From: Acetobacteraceae bacterium
GTDB taxonomy: Bacteria > Pseudomonadota > Alphaproteobacteria > Zavarziniales > Zavarziniaceae
NCBI GenBank assembly: GCA_947379865.1
Contig: CANCOY010000083.1
Span: forward strand, 1-15,995
Direction of reading: 5' to 3'
Length of the DNA stretch: 15,995 bases
Made by a program: the position numbers and the translations under genes. Each line of letters starts with the position of its first letter. The first letter of the stretch is position 1. The notes under the pieces are model-generated. The model was not told the origin of the DNA, did not search any database, and was given only the letters and a program-made list of their open reading frames with translations. Shown here in pieces: positions 7,214 to 14,617 of this stretch.

Positions 7214-7750
7214 TCACCGCCCAAAGCCCGCTGCAGCAATGCCATCGGCAATGCCCTTGAGGGAACCTGCAACCGAAACCTTGTTGCCGGCGCCCTTGCC
7301 GGTAAAGGAAAGGTTCAGGGCCGCACCACTCTTCATCGCATCCAAAATCCCACCCTTCGTCTTGGCGGTCCCAAGGCAGCCGGCCTGAACGCAGGTCTCC
7401 AGAACAAACTTGAGAGGTATCTTGTCGTCGACACTGCCGCTTACCCCGGCCTGAAGATCAATGCCGAGGGGCACCAGGACCTTGAGTTCGACCTCATCTC
7501 CCCCCTTGCTGCGCGCCAGAATAAGGCGGATTACCGGCTGATTGGTCTGCTTGTTGACCAGGGTCTGGGTCAGGGCGCAGTCCGTCTTGCCGTCAGCAAT
7601 GGCCTGACATTCGAAAACCCAGTCGCCAAACTTGTCGCCAACCTTTGCCCCTGCATGGGCCACGCCTGGCATCGCAACGACAAGCGCAAAAAAGACAGCA
7701 GAAATACAGAAATAGATCGCCATTTTGACGTTGGTCGACATTGAAGACAT
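7214..7750 (-). CDS. Invasion-associated locus B (IalB) family periplasmic protein
   Basis: The 178-residue protein starts at ATG 7750 with AGAAGGTG ~8 bases upstream. Residues 9-33 are a signal peptide (K9, hydrophobic core 11-29, likely cleavage after AHA at 33), so the mature protein is exported. The mature part opens with KVGDKFGDWVFEC and continues with CALTQTLVNK, IRLILAR, LKVLVPLGIDLQAGVS, IPLKFVLETCVQAGC and GGILDAMKSGAAL. That is the complete IalB-family order. Cys48/Cys58 and Cys120/Cys125 probably form two disulphides. The family was named for a Bartonella erythrocyte-invasion protein but is widespread in free-living alphaproteobacteria, where its role is poorly known, so no virulence function should be read from it. 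An in-frame extension to 7837 lacks a ribosome site. It is transcribed away from the CoA-ligase operon across a ~300-base divergent gap. Confidence 0.9.
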   Translation of the reverse strand: MSSMSTNVKMAIYFCISAVFFALVVAMPGVAHAGAKVGDKFGDWVFECQAIADGKTDCALTQTLVNKQTNQPVIRLILARSKGGDEVELKVLVPLGIDLQAGVSGSVDDKIPLKFVLETCVQAGCLGTAKTKGGILDAMKSGAALNLSFTGKGAGNKVSVAGSLKGIADGIAAAGFGR

Positions 7751-8046
7751 GGGTCTTACACCTTCTATGCTGGCTCGCCCTGACAGGCCTGCCCCCTGAA
7801 CCTGAGGAAAATGACATGAGAACAGCGCACTCAACAATCAGTCTACGGCTGTTTTCTTTGATTGAAGATTTTCTTCGTGTTGCTCACCAGACTGGCACCC
7901 TGACCGCCACCCTGGGCGTCCCCGGCACCCCGGGTCAGCGCTGCCGTACGGGCCAAAATGCCGGTGCAGGCCGCCCACGCCGGCCCTTGTGAGGCCTTGG
8001 AGGCGGCACGCAATTGGGCTATCTGGGCTTAACGGGAGGAATTCAA
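7751..8046. other. Divergent intergenic region between the IalB gene and the CoA-ligase operon
   Basis: This ~300-base gap must hold the promoters for both flanking transcription units. An AT-rich core lies around 7845-7885, including TTGATT near 7858 and a 6-bp inverted repeat AACAGC (7821-7826) / GCTGTT (7848-7853). I see no pair of -35/-10 boxes good enough to call. A plus-strand frame of 83 codons spans part of it but has no ribosome site or family resemblance. The segment from 7890 on is GC-rich and featureless up to the ligase ribosome binding site. Confidence 0.4.
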
Positions 8047-9747
8047 ATGCATTATGCTGAACTGAACAGGGCCTGGGCCGAACTGACCGGTCCGGGCGCC
8101 CCCTTTGAAATTGCCGAAGTCGCGGTGCATGGCACGCGGGTCAAGGCCTTCAAGGCAGCGCCACCGGATGCCCGTGCCCTCTGGCTGTCCACGACCCAGT
8201 TCGGCGACCGCGAGTACCTCATCTACGAAAGTGAGCGCCTCACCTATGCTCAGGCCCATGCCCAGACGGCCGCCGTGGCCAACTGGCTGATGGCAAAGGG
8301 CGTGAAGCCAGGCGACCGCGTGGCGATTGCCATGCGCAACTATCCCGAATGGATGCTGATCTATTGGGCCTGCGCCAGCATTGGCGTTGCCGTGGTCGGC
8401 ATGAATGCCTGGTGGACCGCCACCGAAATGGCCTATGGCATGAAGGATTCCATGCCCAGTGTCCTGTTTGCCGATGGCGAGCGCATCGCCCGCCTGAACG
8501 AACAGCCCGACATGCTGGGCGAGGCCGTGCTGGTTGCCACCCGTGTCGAGACCCTGCCCGCTGGCGCGACCGCCTGGTCAGAGGTGATCGCACAGGGCGG
8601 CTCCATGCCCGAGGTCACCATCGACCCCGATAGCGACCTTTGCATCTTCTATACCTCGGGCACCACAGGCTTTCCCAAGGGCGCCCAGCTTACCCACCGC
8701 AGCTCCATCAACAATCTGGTGAACATGAGTTTTGCCGGTCAGGTGGAGATGGTGGCGATTGCGCGGGCCACGGGTGTTGCCCTGCCAGCGCCTGAAGCCA
8801 TGCCCGTCCCGGTTTCCCTGCTGGCAACGCCGCTGTTCCATGTGACCGCGAATAATTGCGGCGCCTATGGCGCAACGGCGGCCGGCGGCAAGATCGTTTT
8901 GATGTATCGCTGGGATGCGGGCGAGGCGCTGAAGCTGGTAGAGCGTGAGCGCTGCACCGCCGTCTCCGGCGTGCCAGTGATGGCCCGCGAACTGATCAGC
9001 CATCCGGATTTTGCCAAGACCGACACCTCCAGCCTGCTGGCCATTGCCGGCGGCGGCGCCCAGCTGCAGCCAGACCTTGTGGACAAGATCGACAGCTCGG
9101 TGGCCAATGCCCGCCCCCGCACCGGCTATGGCATGACGGAGACCTCCGGGATCATCACCGCCATCGGCGGCGATTTCTTCGTCGACAAGCCCAAGAGCTG
9201 TGGGCGTGCCATGCCAACCTTTGACGTGAAGGTGGTGGATGACGCGGGCCAGGCCCTGCCGCCGGGCCAGACCGGCGAACTGTGGGTCAAGGGTGCCTCC
9301 GTCATCAAGGGTTACATCAACCGGGCAGAGGCAACGGCCGAGTCCATCACTGATGGCTGGCTGCACACCGGTGACGTCGCCTATCTCGACGACGAGCAGT
9401 TCATCTATCTGGTGGATCGCAAGAAGGACATGGTTCTGCGCGGTGGCGAGAACATCTATTGCGCAGAGGTGGAGGCCGTATTGCATCAGCACAATGCGGT
9501 GGCCGAGTGTTCGGTCTTTGGGGTGCCTGATGCGCGCCTTGGCGAGGAAGTGGGTGCCGCCGTGGTGCTGCGCCCGGGCGAGGTGCTGGATGCAGCCGCG
9601 CTGCGCGCCCACTGCGGGGCGATCATCGCGCGCCACAAGATCCCGCGCTATATCTGGATCCTTGACGAGCCCCTGCCCCGTAATGCCAGCGGCAAGTTCC
9701 TGAAGCGCGAACTGCGCGAGGCCCTGAAGACAGAGCAGGCGGGCTAG
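8047..9747 (+). CDS. Adenylate-forming acyl/aryl-CoA ligase (class I, AMP-dependent)
   Basis: The 566-residue enzyme activates a carboxylic acid as its adenylate and then forms the CoA thioester. All core motifs are present: the phosphate loop YTSGTTGFPKG (202-212), YGMTETSG (361-368), HTGD (440-443), the hinge region DRKKDMVLRGGENIY (457-471) and the catalytic C-terminal lysine in NASGKFLKREL (K550). Length and order match fatty-acid/aryl-CoA ligases. The substrate pocket cannot be read by eye, so medium-chain, aromatic and steroid side-chain acids all remain possible. ATG 8047 sits behind an excellent CGGGAGGAATT site (8034-8044); an in-frame extension to 8014 overlaps that site and is rejected. 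It is the first gene of a four-gene operon with reductases and is likely cytoplasmic. Confidence 0.95.
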   Translation: MHYAELNRAWAELTGPGAPFEIAEVAVHGTRVKAFKAAPPDARALWLSTTQFGDREYLIYESERLTYAQAHAQTAAVANWLMAKGVKPGDRVAIAMRNYPEWMLIYWACASIGVAVVGMNAWWTATEMAYGMKDSMPSVLFADGERIARLNEQPDMLGEAVLVATRVETLPAGATAWSEVIAQGGSMPEVTIDPDSDLCIFYTSGTTGFPKGAQLTHRSSINNLVNMSFAGQVEMVAIARATGVALPAPEAMPVPVSLLATPLFHVTANNCGAYGATAAGGKIVLMYRWDAGEALKLVERERCTAVSGVPVMARELISHPDFAKTDTSSLLAIAGGGAQLQPDLVDKIDSSVANARPRTGYGMTETSGIITAIGGDFFVDKPKSCGRAMPTFDVKVVDDAGQALPPGQTGELWVKGASVIKGYINRAEATAESITDGWLHTGDVAYLDDEQFIYLVDRKKDMVLRGGENIYCAEVEAVLHQHNAVAECSVFGVPDARLGEEVGAAVVLRPGEVLDAAALRAHCGAIIARHKIPRYIWILDEPLPRNASGKFLKRELREALKTEQAG

Positions 9748-9766
9748 CCAGGCGGATCATAAAGAC

Positions 9767-10396
9767 ATGAAACTTATCCTGGTGGGGGCCACCGGCCTTG
9801 TTGGCCGGCACATCCTGGAGAAGGCCATCGCCGACCCGCGCGTCACCTCTCTGATTTGTCCTGTGCGACGCGCGTTGCCGGCCCTGCCCAAGCTTGTGGC
9901 GCCGGTGGTCGATTTCGACCAGTTGCCCAGGGATGCCCCATGGTGGCAGGCGGATGCGGTGCTGTGCGCGCTTGGGACAACCATGGGGGTGGCGGGATCG
10001 CGAGAGGCCTTCCGGCGGGTCGACCATGATTACCCGGTCGCCGTGGCACAACATGCCATTGCGGCCGGCACACCAACCTATGTCCTGAACTCGGCGCTTG
10101 GGGCCAGCCCCACGTCCCTGTTCTATTACAATCGCGTCAAGGGCGAGGTGGAGAGAGACATCGCCGCCCTTGGATTTGCCTCCCTCACGATTGTTCAGCC
10201 AGGCCTGATCGGCGGCACCCGAGACACGCACCGGCCCGCAGAACAGGCGTCGGTCTACGTCGTCCGCGCCCTCGGTCGCCTGCTGCCCCGGCGGCTCAGG
10301 ATCAATCCGGCAACCAGGATCGCCGAAGCCATGCTTGATGCCGCCATTGCCGGGCGGCCCGGGCGCCATGTGGTGGACGCTGCCAGTCTTTGCTGA
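9767..10396 (+). CDS. NAD(P)-binding atypical SDR, TIP30/HTATIP2-like
   Basis: The 209-residue Rossmann-fold protein starts MKLILVGATGLVGR, giving the glycine motif GATGLVG (7-13). It continues with DAVLCALGTTMG (63-74), a catalytic-type serine in VLNSALGA (S109) and YYNRVKGEVE (120-129), in which Y121 and K125 form the YxxxK pair. A LTIVQPGLIGG strand follows. The small size, the 'YNRVKGEVE' motif and the 'PGLIGG' turn match the TIP30-like group of atypical short-chain dehydrogenases, many annotated as oxidoreductases or epimerases of unknown substrate. It lies 19 bases after the ligase stop with only a weak GGCGGA-type ribosome site, so it is probably translated from the same mRNA. The role is presumably an NAD(P)-dependent step or regulatory binding in the same pathway, which is inference. 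Confidence 0.85.
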   Translation: MKLILVGATGLVGRHILEKAIADPRVTSLICPVRRALPALPKLVAPVVDFDQLPRDAPWWQADAVLCALGTTMGVAGSREAFRRVDHDYPVAVAQHAIAAGTPTYVLNSALGASPTSLFYYNRVKGEVERDIAALGFASLTIVQPGLIGGTRDTHRPAEQASVYVVRALGRLLPRRLRINPATRIAEAMLDAAIAGRPGRHVVDAASLC

Positions 10397-10451
10397 CCCC
10401 CCGGCGCCGCCTCTGTGACACATTGCCGGAACCTCTACAGGAACCACACCG

Positions 10452-11177
10452 ATGAAACCTTCTGACGCCACCCCAGCCGCCTTTGATGACGTGGTTCGCG
10501 GCCGCCGCAGCATCCGCGGCTACAAGCCCGACCCCGTGCCCAAGGCGGTGGTGAGGGAAGTGATCGAGATGGCCATGCGCGCCCCCTCGTCCCTCAATAC
10601 CCAGCCGTGGAATTTCTATGTGGTCGCAGGTGCCCCGCTGGACCGCATCCGCGCCGGCAACACCGAACGCAATCTGGCTGGCGTCCCTGCCTCGCGGGAG
10701 TTTCGCAGCCATGGCGAATACGCAGGCGTGCACCGCGAACGCCAGATCGGCATTGCCAAGCAGTTGTTTGCTGCCATGGGCATCGAGCGGAACAATCAGG
10801 AACAGCGCACCGACTGGGTCCTCAGGGGCTTTCGCCAGTTCGACGCGCCGCTGTCCATTGTCGTCACCTACGACCGCTCCATTCATGGCGGCGACGTGGG
10901 ACCCTTTGACTGTGGCGCCGTCACCAACGCTCTGGTGAATGCGGCCTGGTCGCGGGGCCTTGGCTGTGTGATCAACAGCCAGGGCATCATGCAGTCACCG
11001 GTGGTGCGCGAGCATGCCGGCATCCCCGAGGACCAGGTCATCATGATCTGTGTGGCCATGGGGTATCCGGACGAGAGCTTCCCGGCGAACGCCGTTGTCT
11101 CGGAACGCAAATCAGTGGACGAGGCCGTGGTCTTCGTCGGCTTTGAAGATGAAAACGCAGACAAAGGGAACAGCTGA
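10452..11177 (+). CDS. Nitroreductase-family flavoprotein
   Basis: The 241-residue protein belongs to the FMN-dependent nitroreductase superfamily. FMN phosphate-binding residues are in RGRRSIRGYKPDPVP (16-30). APSSLNTQPWNFYVV (44-58) is the second FMN-contact segment, and GAVTNALVNAAWSRGLG (near 157-173) is the dimer-interface and FMN helix. The C-terminal part, with VAMGYPDESFP, is the usual closing strand. Members reduce nitroaromatics, quinones, enones or activated C=C bonds with NAD(P)H. The operon context favours a reductive step on a catabolic intermediate, but a true nitro substrate is not shown. AGGAA (10440-10444) lies ~7 bases upstream of ATG 10452. The stop codon overlaps the next start by one base (TGATG), so it is translationally coupled to the SDR gene. 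Confidence 0.92.
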   Translation: MKPSDATPAAFDDVVRGRRSIRGYKPDPVPKAVVREVIEMAMRAPSSLNTQPWNFYVVAGAPLDRIRAGNTERNLAGVPASREFRSHGEYAGVHRERQIGIAKQLFAAMGIERNNQEQRTDWVLRGFRQFDAPLSIVVTYDRSIHGGDVGPFDCGAVTNALVNAAWSRGLGCVINSQGIMQSPVVREHAGIPEDQVIMICVAMGYPDESFPANAVVSERKSVDEAVVFVGFEDENADKGNS

Positions 11178-12151
11178 TGAAGAGCTTTAACGGGCGCATT
11201 GCGGCGCTTACGGGCGGTGGCACGGGCATGGGCCGCGAACTGGTGCGCCAACTGGTGGCCGAGGGCTGCAGCGTTGCCATGTGCGATGTCTCAGGTGCCA
11301 ATATGGCCGAGACAAAGCGCCTGTGTGAGGTTGATGGCGTGCCCCAGGGTGTGCGCATCACCGCCCATATCGCCGATGTCTCCGACGAAGCCCAGGTGCT
11401 GGGCTTCCGTGATGCGGCTGTCCGCGCGCATGAAACCGACCGCCTGCACCTGCTGTTCAACAATGCCGGTATTGGTGGCGGCAGCAGCATCGTGACGTCC
11501 AGCCGCGAGGAATGGGAACGCACGTTCAACGTCAACTGGTATGGCGTCTATTACAACACGCGCGCCTACCTGCCCCTGCTGCTGAAGGCCGACGAGGCGC
11601 ATATCGTCAACACCAGTTCGATCAACGGCTTCTGGGCCTGCCTGATGCCCGGCGTCTCGCAAAGTGCCTATTCGGCGGCAAAGTTCGCCGTGAAGGGCTT
11701 CACCGAAAGCATGATCACCGACCTGCGCAACACGGCGCCCCACATCAAGGCATCCATTGTCATGCCAGGGCACATCGGCACGGATATCGCCATCAACACG
11801 CGGCGTGTCTTGACCGGCAGCGACAGCGACGAGATGAGCCCGGCCGAGATCGCAACGGCGCGCAACATGCTGGCCTCCATGGCGCCTGCCATGGCCAATG
11901 CCTCGGACAGCGACGTCCAGCATGCCATGCTGGAATTCGGCAAGCGCTTCAAGGAAACCGCCCCCACCAGTGCTGCCCAGGCCGCCAAGATCATCCTTGA
12001 CGGCGTCAAGGCTGACCGTTGGCGGATCCTGGTTGGTGATGATGCAGAGGCGATTGATGCCCGCGTCCGCTCAGACCCGGAAGCGGCCTATAATCTCGAC
12101 TTCCTGCAGGGCTTCGGGTCCTACATTGCGCCGGATTCTGGCCAGAGCTGA
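11177..12151 (+). CDS. Short-chain dehydrogenase/reductase (classical SDR)
   Basis: The 324-residue protein has TGGGTGMG (12-19) for NAD(P) binding, a D37 that may favour NAD(H), NNAG (95-98), candidate catalytic serines S147/S148 and YSAAK (Y165, K169). These are the hallmarks of classical SDRs. It carries an extra C-terminal ~90 residues (helical, including DEMSPAEIATARNML and AQAAKIILDGVKADRW) beyond the usual ~250-residue length. Such long SDRs are common in steroid, alcohol or acyl-chain catabolic clusters. The start overlaps the nitroreductase stop by one base, so the two are co-expressed. It is the last gene of the operon, and a strong hairpin follows 10 bases after the stop. Expected chemistry is oxidation of a hydroxyl or reduction of a ketone on a CoA-linked or free intermediate. 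Confidence 0.93.
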   Translation: MKSFNGRIAALTGGGTGMGRELVRQLVAEGCSVAMCDVSGANMAETKRLCEVDGVPQGVRITAHIADVSDEAQVLGFRDAAVRAHETDRLHLLFNNAGIGGGSSIVTSSREEWERTFNVNWYGVYYNTRAYLPLLLKADEAHIVNTSSINGFWACLMPGVSQSAYSAAKFAVKGFTESMITDLRNTAPHIKASIVMPGHIGTDIAINTRRVLTGSDSDEMSPAEIATARNMLASMAPAMANASDSDVQHAMLEFGKRFKETAPTSAAQAAKIILDGVKADRWRILVGDDAEAIDARVRSDPEAAYNLDFLQGFGSYIAPDSGQS

Positions 12152-12161
12152 ACACCAGGGT

Positions 12162-12186
12162 GGGCAAGGCCGCCAAGGCCTTGCCC
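12162..12186. terminator. Bidirectional terminator between the SDR operon and the glutathione peroxidase gene
   Basis: A perfect 10-bp inverted repeat pairs GGGCAAGGCC (12162-12171) with GGCCTTGCCC (12177-12186) around a 5-base loop. It fills the 36-base gap between two convergent genes. No T-run is present on either strand. Position and stem strength still make a shared terminator the best reading. Confidence 0.75.
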
Positions 12187-12187
12187 C

Positions 12188-12667
12188 CTAAAGCAGGGCG
12201 GTGATGGCTGCCCTGAGGTCCTGGGGCTTGGTCTTGGGTGCGAAGCGCGCCACCACCCTGCCACCACGGTCGACCAGGAACTTGGTGAAGTTCCACTTGA
12301 TCCCCTTGGTCCCCAGAATGCCCGGTGCTTCTGTCTTCAGCCATTGAAAGAGGGGGCTGGCGGCAGGGCCGTTTACCTCGATCTTGTCGAACATGGGGAA
12401 GCTCACGTCATAGCTGAGCTTGCAGAAACTGGCGATCTCTGCGGCATCCCCCGGCTCCTGGCTGCCGAACTGGTTACAGGGAAAGCCCAGCACCACAAGA
12501 CCCTTTTCGCCCAACTCACGGTAGAGCGCCTCAAGCCCCTCATACTGGGGCGTGAAACCACATTTGCTGGCCGTGTTCACGATCAGGATCACCTTGCCAC
12601 GATAGTCGGCGAGGGGTGCCTGCCGGCCCGCCATGTCGCGCGCCGCAAAGTCATAGATGCTGGTCAT
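12188..12667 (-). CDS. Glutathione peroxidase family (thiol peroxidase)
   Basis: The 159-residue protein shows the whole family pattern. NTASKCGFTPQY carries the peroxidatic Cys36, GFPCNQFGSQEPG carries Gln66 of the catalytic tetrad, FCKLSYDVSFPMF holds the likely resolving Cys82, and KWNFTKFLVDR contains Trp125 and Asn126. Length and the absence of a dimer loop match the monomeric bacterial class, which usually takes electrons from thioredoxin rather than glutathione. It reduces hydrogen peroxide or lipid hydroperoxides in the cytoplasm. ATG 12667 has a GGAAG element ~10 bases upstream. It converges on the SDR operon and shares its terminator. A stress link to the nearby oxygenase is possible but unproven. 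Confidence 0.95.
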   Translation of the reverse strand: MTSIYDFAARDMAGRQAPLADYRGKVILIVNTASKCGFTPQYEGLEALYRELGEKGLVVLGFPCNQFGSQEPGDAAEIASFCKLSYDVSFPMFDKIEVNGPAASPLFQWLKTEAPGILGTKGIKWNFTKFLVDRGGRVVARFAPKTKPQDLRAAITALL

Positions 12668-12768
12668 GGGGTCGTTCTTCCGTTCCGGGCGATGGTTTTC
12701 TCATCATCAGGGATTGGACAGGCGCCTGACCAGCCCCCCCCCAGAGCCTCCCCAAAGCCCCCCGGGGA

Positions 12769-13209
12769 TCAGTTGCTACCAAGAGCCGCCTTTGACGCGG
12801 CCACCACCTTGTCCAGCGGGATCAGCATCAGGGTTGAACTTGCCTTGGCCAGCACCACACCCGCGGTATCCGTGAGGCGCCCCTCCACAAAACAGGTGCG
12901 TCGGCCGCGCCGTTCAATCCAGCCTTCGGCAATCACCCGGCCGGGCCGGGCGGAGGCAAAGAAGCTGACCTTCAGTTCAAGCGACATGGGCGCCATCTCT
13001 GCCCCGGTCATGGCAATGATGGCATGGGCCATGGCCGCATCGATCCACCCCGTGACAAAGCCTCCCTGCACCACGCCACCGGAATGGCACATATGCTGGC
13101 CAGCCTCATATTCCAGCGTCGCCCTGCCGGCCGGGTCCATCTCGACCACGCGCACCAGCCCAAGGGTTCTGCTCAGTTCGTGTACGGCTTCAGCCGTCTC
13201 TTCGGTCAT
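12769..13209 (-). CDS. PaaI-type hotdog-fold thioesterase
   Basis: The 146-residue protein is a hotdog-fold acyl-CoA thioesterase. The catalytic segment MCHSGGVVQGGFVTGWIDAAMAHAI has the H-x-G-G region followed by D57 on the long central helix. APMSLELKVSFFASARPGRVIAEGWIERRGRRTCFVEGRLTD then gives the beta-strands of the fold. I chose ATG 13209 (MTEETAEAVHELS) because GGAG lies ~8 bases upstream. The frame extends to 13248 over MGHGMASIWRRSG, which is not family-like. Relatives hydrolyse phenylacetyl-CoA-type or other aryl/acyl-CoA esters and can rescue trapped CoA. The CoA ligase 3 kb away is a plausible partner. The gap to the peroxidase gene (12668-12768) holds a run of nine C (12734-12742) and no gene. 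Confidence 0.88.
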   Translation of the reverse strand: MTEETAEAVHELSRTLGLVRVVEMDPAGRATLEYEAGQHMCHSGGVVQGGFVTGWIDAAMAHAIIAMTGAEMAPMSLELKVSFFASARPGRVIAEGWIERRGRRTCFVEGRLTDTAGVVLAKASSTLMLIPLDKVVAASKAALGSN

Positions 13210-13315
13210 ACCGCTTCTCCGCCAGATCGAGGCCATCCCATGCCCCATCTGGCGGCCGCGGTAAACAGACGGGTGACGCAGACGAATTCCTGCCCAACCT
13301 CGGCCCTGCCCTTAC

Positions 13316-13621
13316 TCAACGCTTGCGGACAAACTCTGCCCGCAGCACCAGGCCCCTGATACCGTCGTGCTTGCAGTCGATTTCCTGCGGGTCTCCTGTC
13401 AGGCGGATGGAGCGGATGACGGTGCCACGCCGCAGGGTCTGCCCCGCCCCCTTCACCTCAAGATCCTTGATCAAGGTCACCTGGTCACCATCAGCCAGGA
13501 TATTGCCCACGGAATCCCGCACCTCGACCCGCAGGGCCGCCTCGCTTGAGGCCTTCAGTGCCGAGGCCTCCACCCATTCGCCGGTGGCCTCGTCATAGAC
13601 ATAGTCATCGTCGCCACTCAT
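13316..13621 (-). CDS. PhnA-like (YjdM family) protein lacking the zinc ribbon
   Basis: The C-terminal ~70 residues of this 101-residue protein match the PhnA/YjdM core: VRDSVGNILADGDQVTLIKD, LEVKGAG, LRRGTVIRSIRLTG, EIDCKHDG and LRAEFVRKR. In the enterobacterial protein two CxxC pairs form an N-terminal zinc ribbon. Here that part is the acidic DDDYVYDEATGEWVEAS, with no paired Cys but with the following Trp kept. The family name comes from a locus near the phosphonate genes, yet no phosphonate activity is established for it. ATG 13621 lies 7 bases after AAGGAG; an upstream GTG at 13627 overlaps that spacing. The 5' end of this gene, with its upstream region, is duplicated 1.1 kb away. Confidence 0.88.
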   Translation of the reverse strand: MSGDDDYVYDEATGEWVEASALKASSEAALRVEVRDSVGNILADGDQVTLIKDLEVKGAGQTLRRGTVIRSIRLTGDPQEIDCKHDGIRGLVLRAEFVRKR

Positions 13622-13676
13622 ATGCACTCTCCTTCATGAAGGTGCACCGTCCGCCTTCGCCTACCAAAGGTCAAAC
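13559..13676. repeat. Duplicated segment, copy 1 (5' end and upstream region of the PhnA-like gene)
   Basis: These 118 bases match 14698-14816 in the same orientation at roughly 80% identity by eye. The last 36 bases (13641-13676) match at 31 of 36 positions. The segment covers the first ~21 codons, the ribosome binding site and the upstream region of the PhnA-like gene. The methyltransferase gene lies between the two copies. Confidence 0.8.
13646..13674 (-). promoter_or_regulatory. Candidate promoter of the PhnA-like gene
   Basis: On the minus strand TTGACC (13674-13669) is followed after exactly 17 bases by GACGGT (13651-13646), about 25 bases before the start codon. Both hexamers are identical in the diverged second copy (14814-14809 and 14791-14786). 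That is stronger support than the poor match of GACGGT to a -10 consensus. It could instead be a conserved operator. Confidence 0.35.
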
Positions 13677-13770
13677 GACACCCATGGAGCCATGAGTGGA
13701 AGCGGGACCCGGTTTCATTCGGTTGCCAGCAGCGCATTGCCTTGGGCAACAGATGAAGCACCGCAGAAAG

Positions 13771-14490
13771 TCAGTCCAGGGCTCGATCGACGCGGCTTGC
13801 ATGAATGTCTTTCCAGCCAAGGCCGACAGTTGCCAATTGGCGGAACAGGCCCGTTGCCGACAGCCAAGGCCCGGGAATGTCGTCCCCATAGGGGCCTGCA
13901 GAATGGATGGGGAAACTGTGGGCCTGCACGCCAGATCTCGTGTTGATCAGGTGATTTGCATAAAGGGTGCCCACAGAGGGGCCATTCACGAGCTTGAAGG
14001 CCTTGTAGTTCCCAAGGGCTGCAAGCAGGCAGAAAACCTCGACTGAGTGCGACTCGGCCGAGATGTAGTCGGGGAAAATGCCGTGGGTGAACAGGGACCT
14101 CAAAATCTCGGCATCATAATGCTCAAGGTCGATTTTGATGTAATGCGGCACGCCATAGGTTTCAATGATCCTATCCGGCGACAGGGCGGGCAGCAAAACC
14201 TCTTCAAACATGTGTGCCGCGTCAATGGAGGGTGCGGGAAACTGGCTGAGGACATGATTGGTCTTGTGCAGATAGAACGGAACAGGCCCCTCCTGTTCCC
14301 CGGCCGTGATGACACCGCACAGGACAGAAACCCGACGTTCCGCAATTTCGCGGGCAAACCGCGCTTCAATCATCGAACAAAGGGCTGGGCTTGCTTCAAC
14401 AGCAACGACACAATCCGCTTTTTTCAGGTAATAGCCGATGTCATCGCCATTATTGGCACCAAAATCATAGATAACCCGCGAGCCAGTCAC
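13771..14490 (-). CDS. FkbM-family SAM-dependent methyltransferase
   Basis: The 239-residue protein starts at a GTG behind GGGAG, with six bases between. It opens directly with the SAM-binding motif VIYDFGANNGDDIGYYL (6-22). VVAVEASPALC follows, with the acidic residue E32 at the end of strand 2. HYIKIDLEHYDAEIL (116-130) is the FkbM signature strand. FkbM enzymes methylate hydroxyls of sugars and polyketides and are frequent in O-antigen, capsule and glycolipid loci. That fits the glycosyltransferase at the right of the window, although the two genes point away from each other. Composition is lower in G+C than the catabolic genes. No membrane segment is visible. The target sugar is unknown. 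Confidence 0.88.
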   Translation of the reverse strand: MTGSRVIYDFGANNGDDIGYYLKKADCVVAVEASPALCSMIEARFAREIAERRVSVLCGVITAGEQEGPVPFYLHKTNHVLSQFPAPSIDAAHMFEEVLLPALSPDRIIETYGVPHYIKIDLEHYDAEILRSLFTHGIFPDYISAESHSVEVFCLLAALGNYKAFKLVNGPSVGTLYANHLINTRSGVQAHSFPIHSAGPYGDDIPGPWLSATGLFRQLATVGLGWKDIHASRVDRALD

Positions 14491-14502
14491 CCTCTTCTCC
14501 CA

Positions 14503-14532
14503 TTTATGGCCAGCGATTTTATGGCCAGCGAT
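14503..14532. repeat. Perfect 15-bp tandem duplication upstream of the methyltransferase
   Basis: TTTATGGCCAGCGAT occurs at 14503-14517 and again directly at 14518-14532, starting 13 bases upstream of the GTG start. It is followed by a CGGG-repeat tract (14551-14565). The copies are identical, which implies a recent slippage event. It lies in the methyltransferase 5' region and could alter its translation or promoter spacing. Confidence 0.8.
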
Positions 14533-14617
14533 GCCCCAAGACCTCTGAGGCGGGCGGGCGGGCGGTTTCCTGTGGATCCCCGCTCCGCCGGACGGAAAGT
14601 GCCAAGGTGTCGCGCCG

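Noticed and set aside
6833..7744. 303-codon plus-strand frame spanning the cyclase-like and IalB genes
   Set aside because: It runs antisense through two recognised genes and their spacer and shows no family features.
7741..7992. 83-codon plus-strand frame in the divergent gap
   Set aside because: It overlaps the IalB start region, has no ribosome site and has no recognisable content. The gap is better explained as regulatory.
8578..9636. 352-codon minus-strand frame inside the CoA ligase gene
   Set aside because: It is antisense to the conserved ligase motifs, and its translation is typical of a GC-rich shadow frame.
12719..12728. CAGGCGCCTG palindrome and the nearby nine-C run as a phase-variation or operator site
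   Set aside because: Short GC palindromes and C runs are expected by chance at this composition, and neither lies in a coding frame or an obvious promoter.
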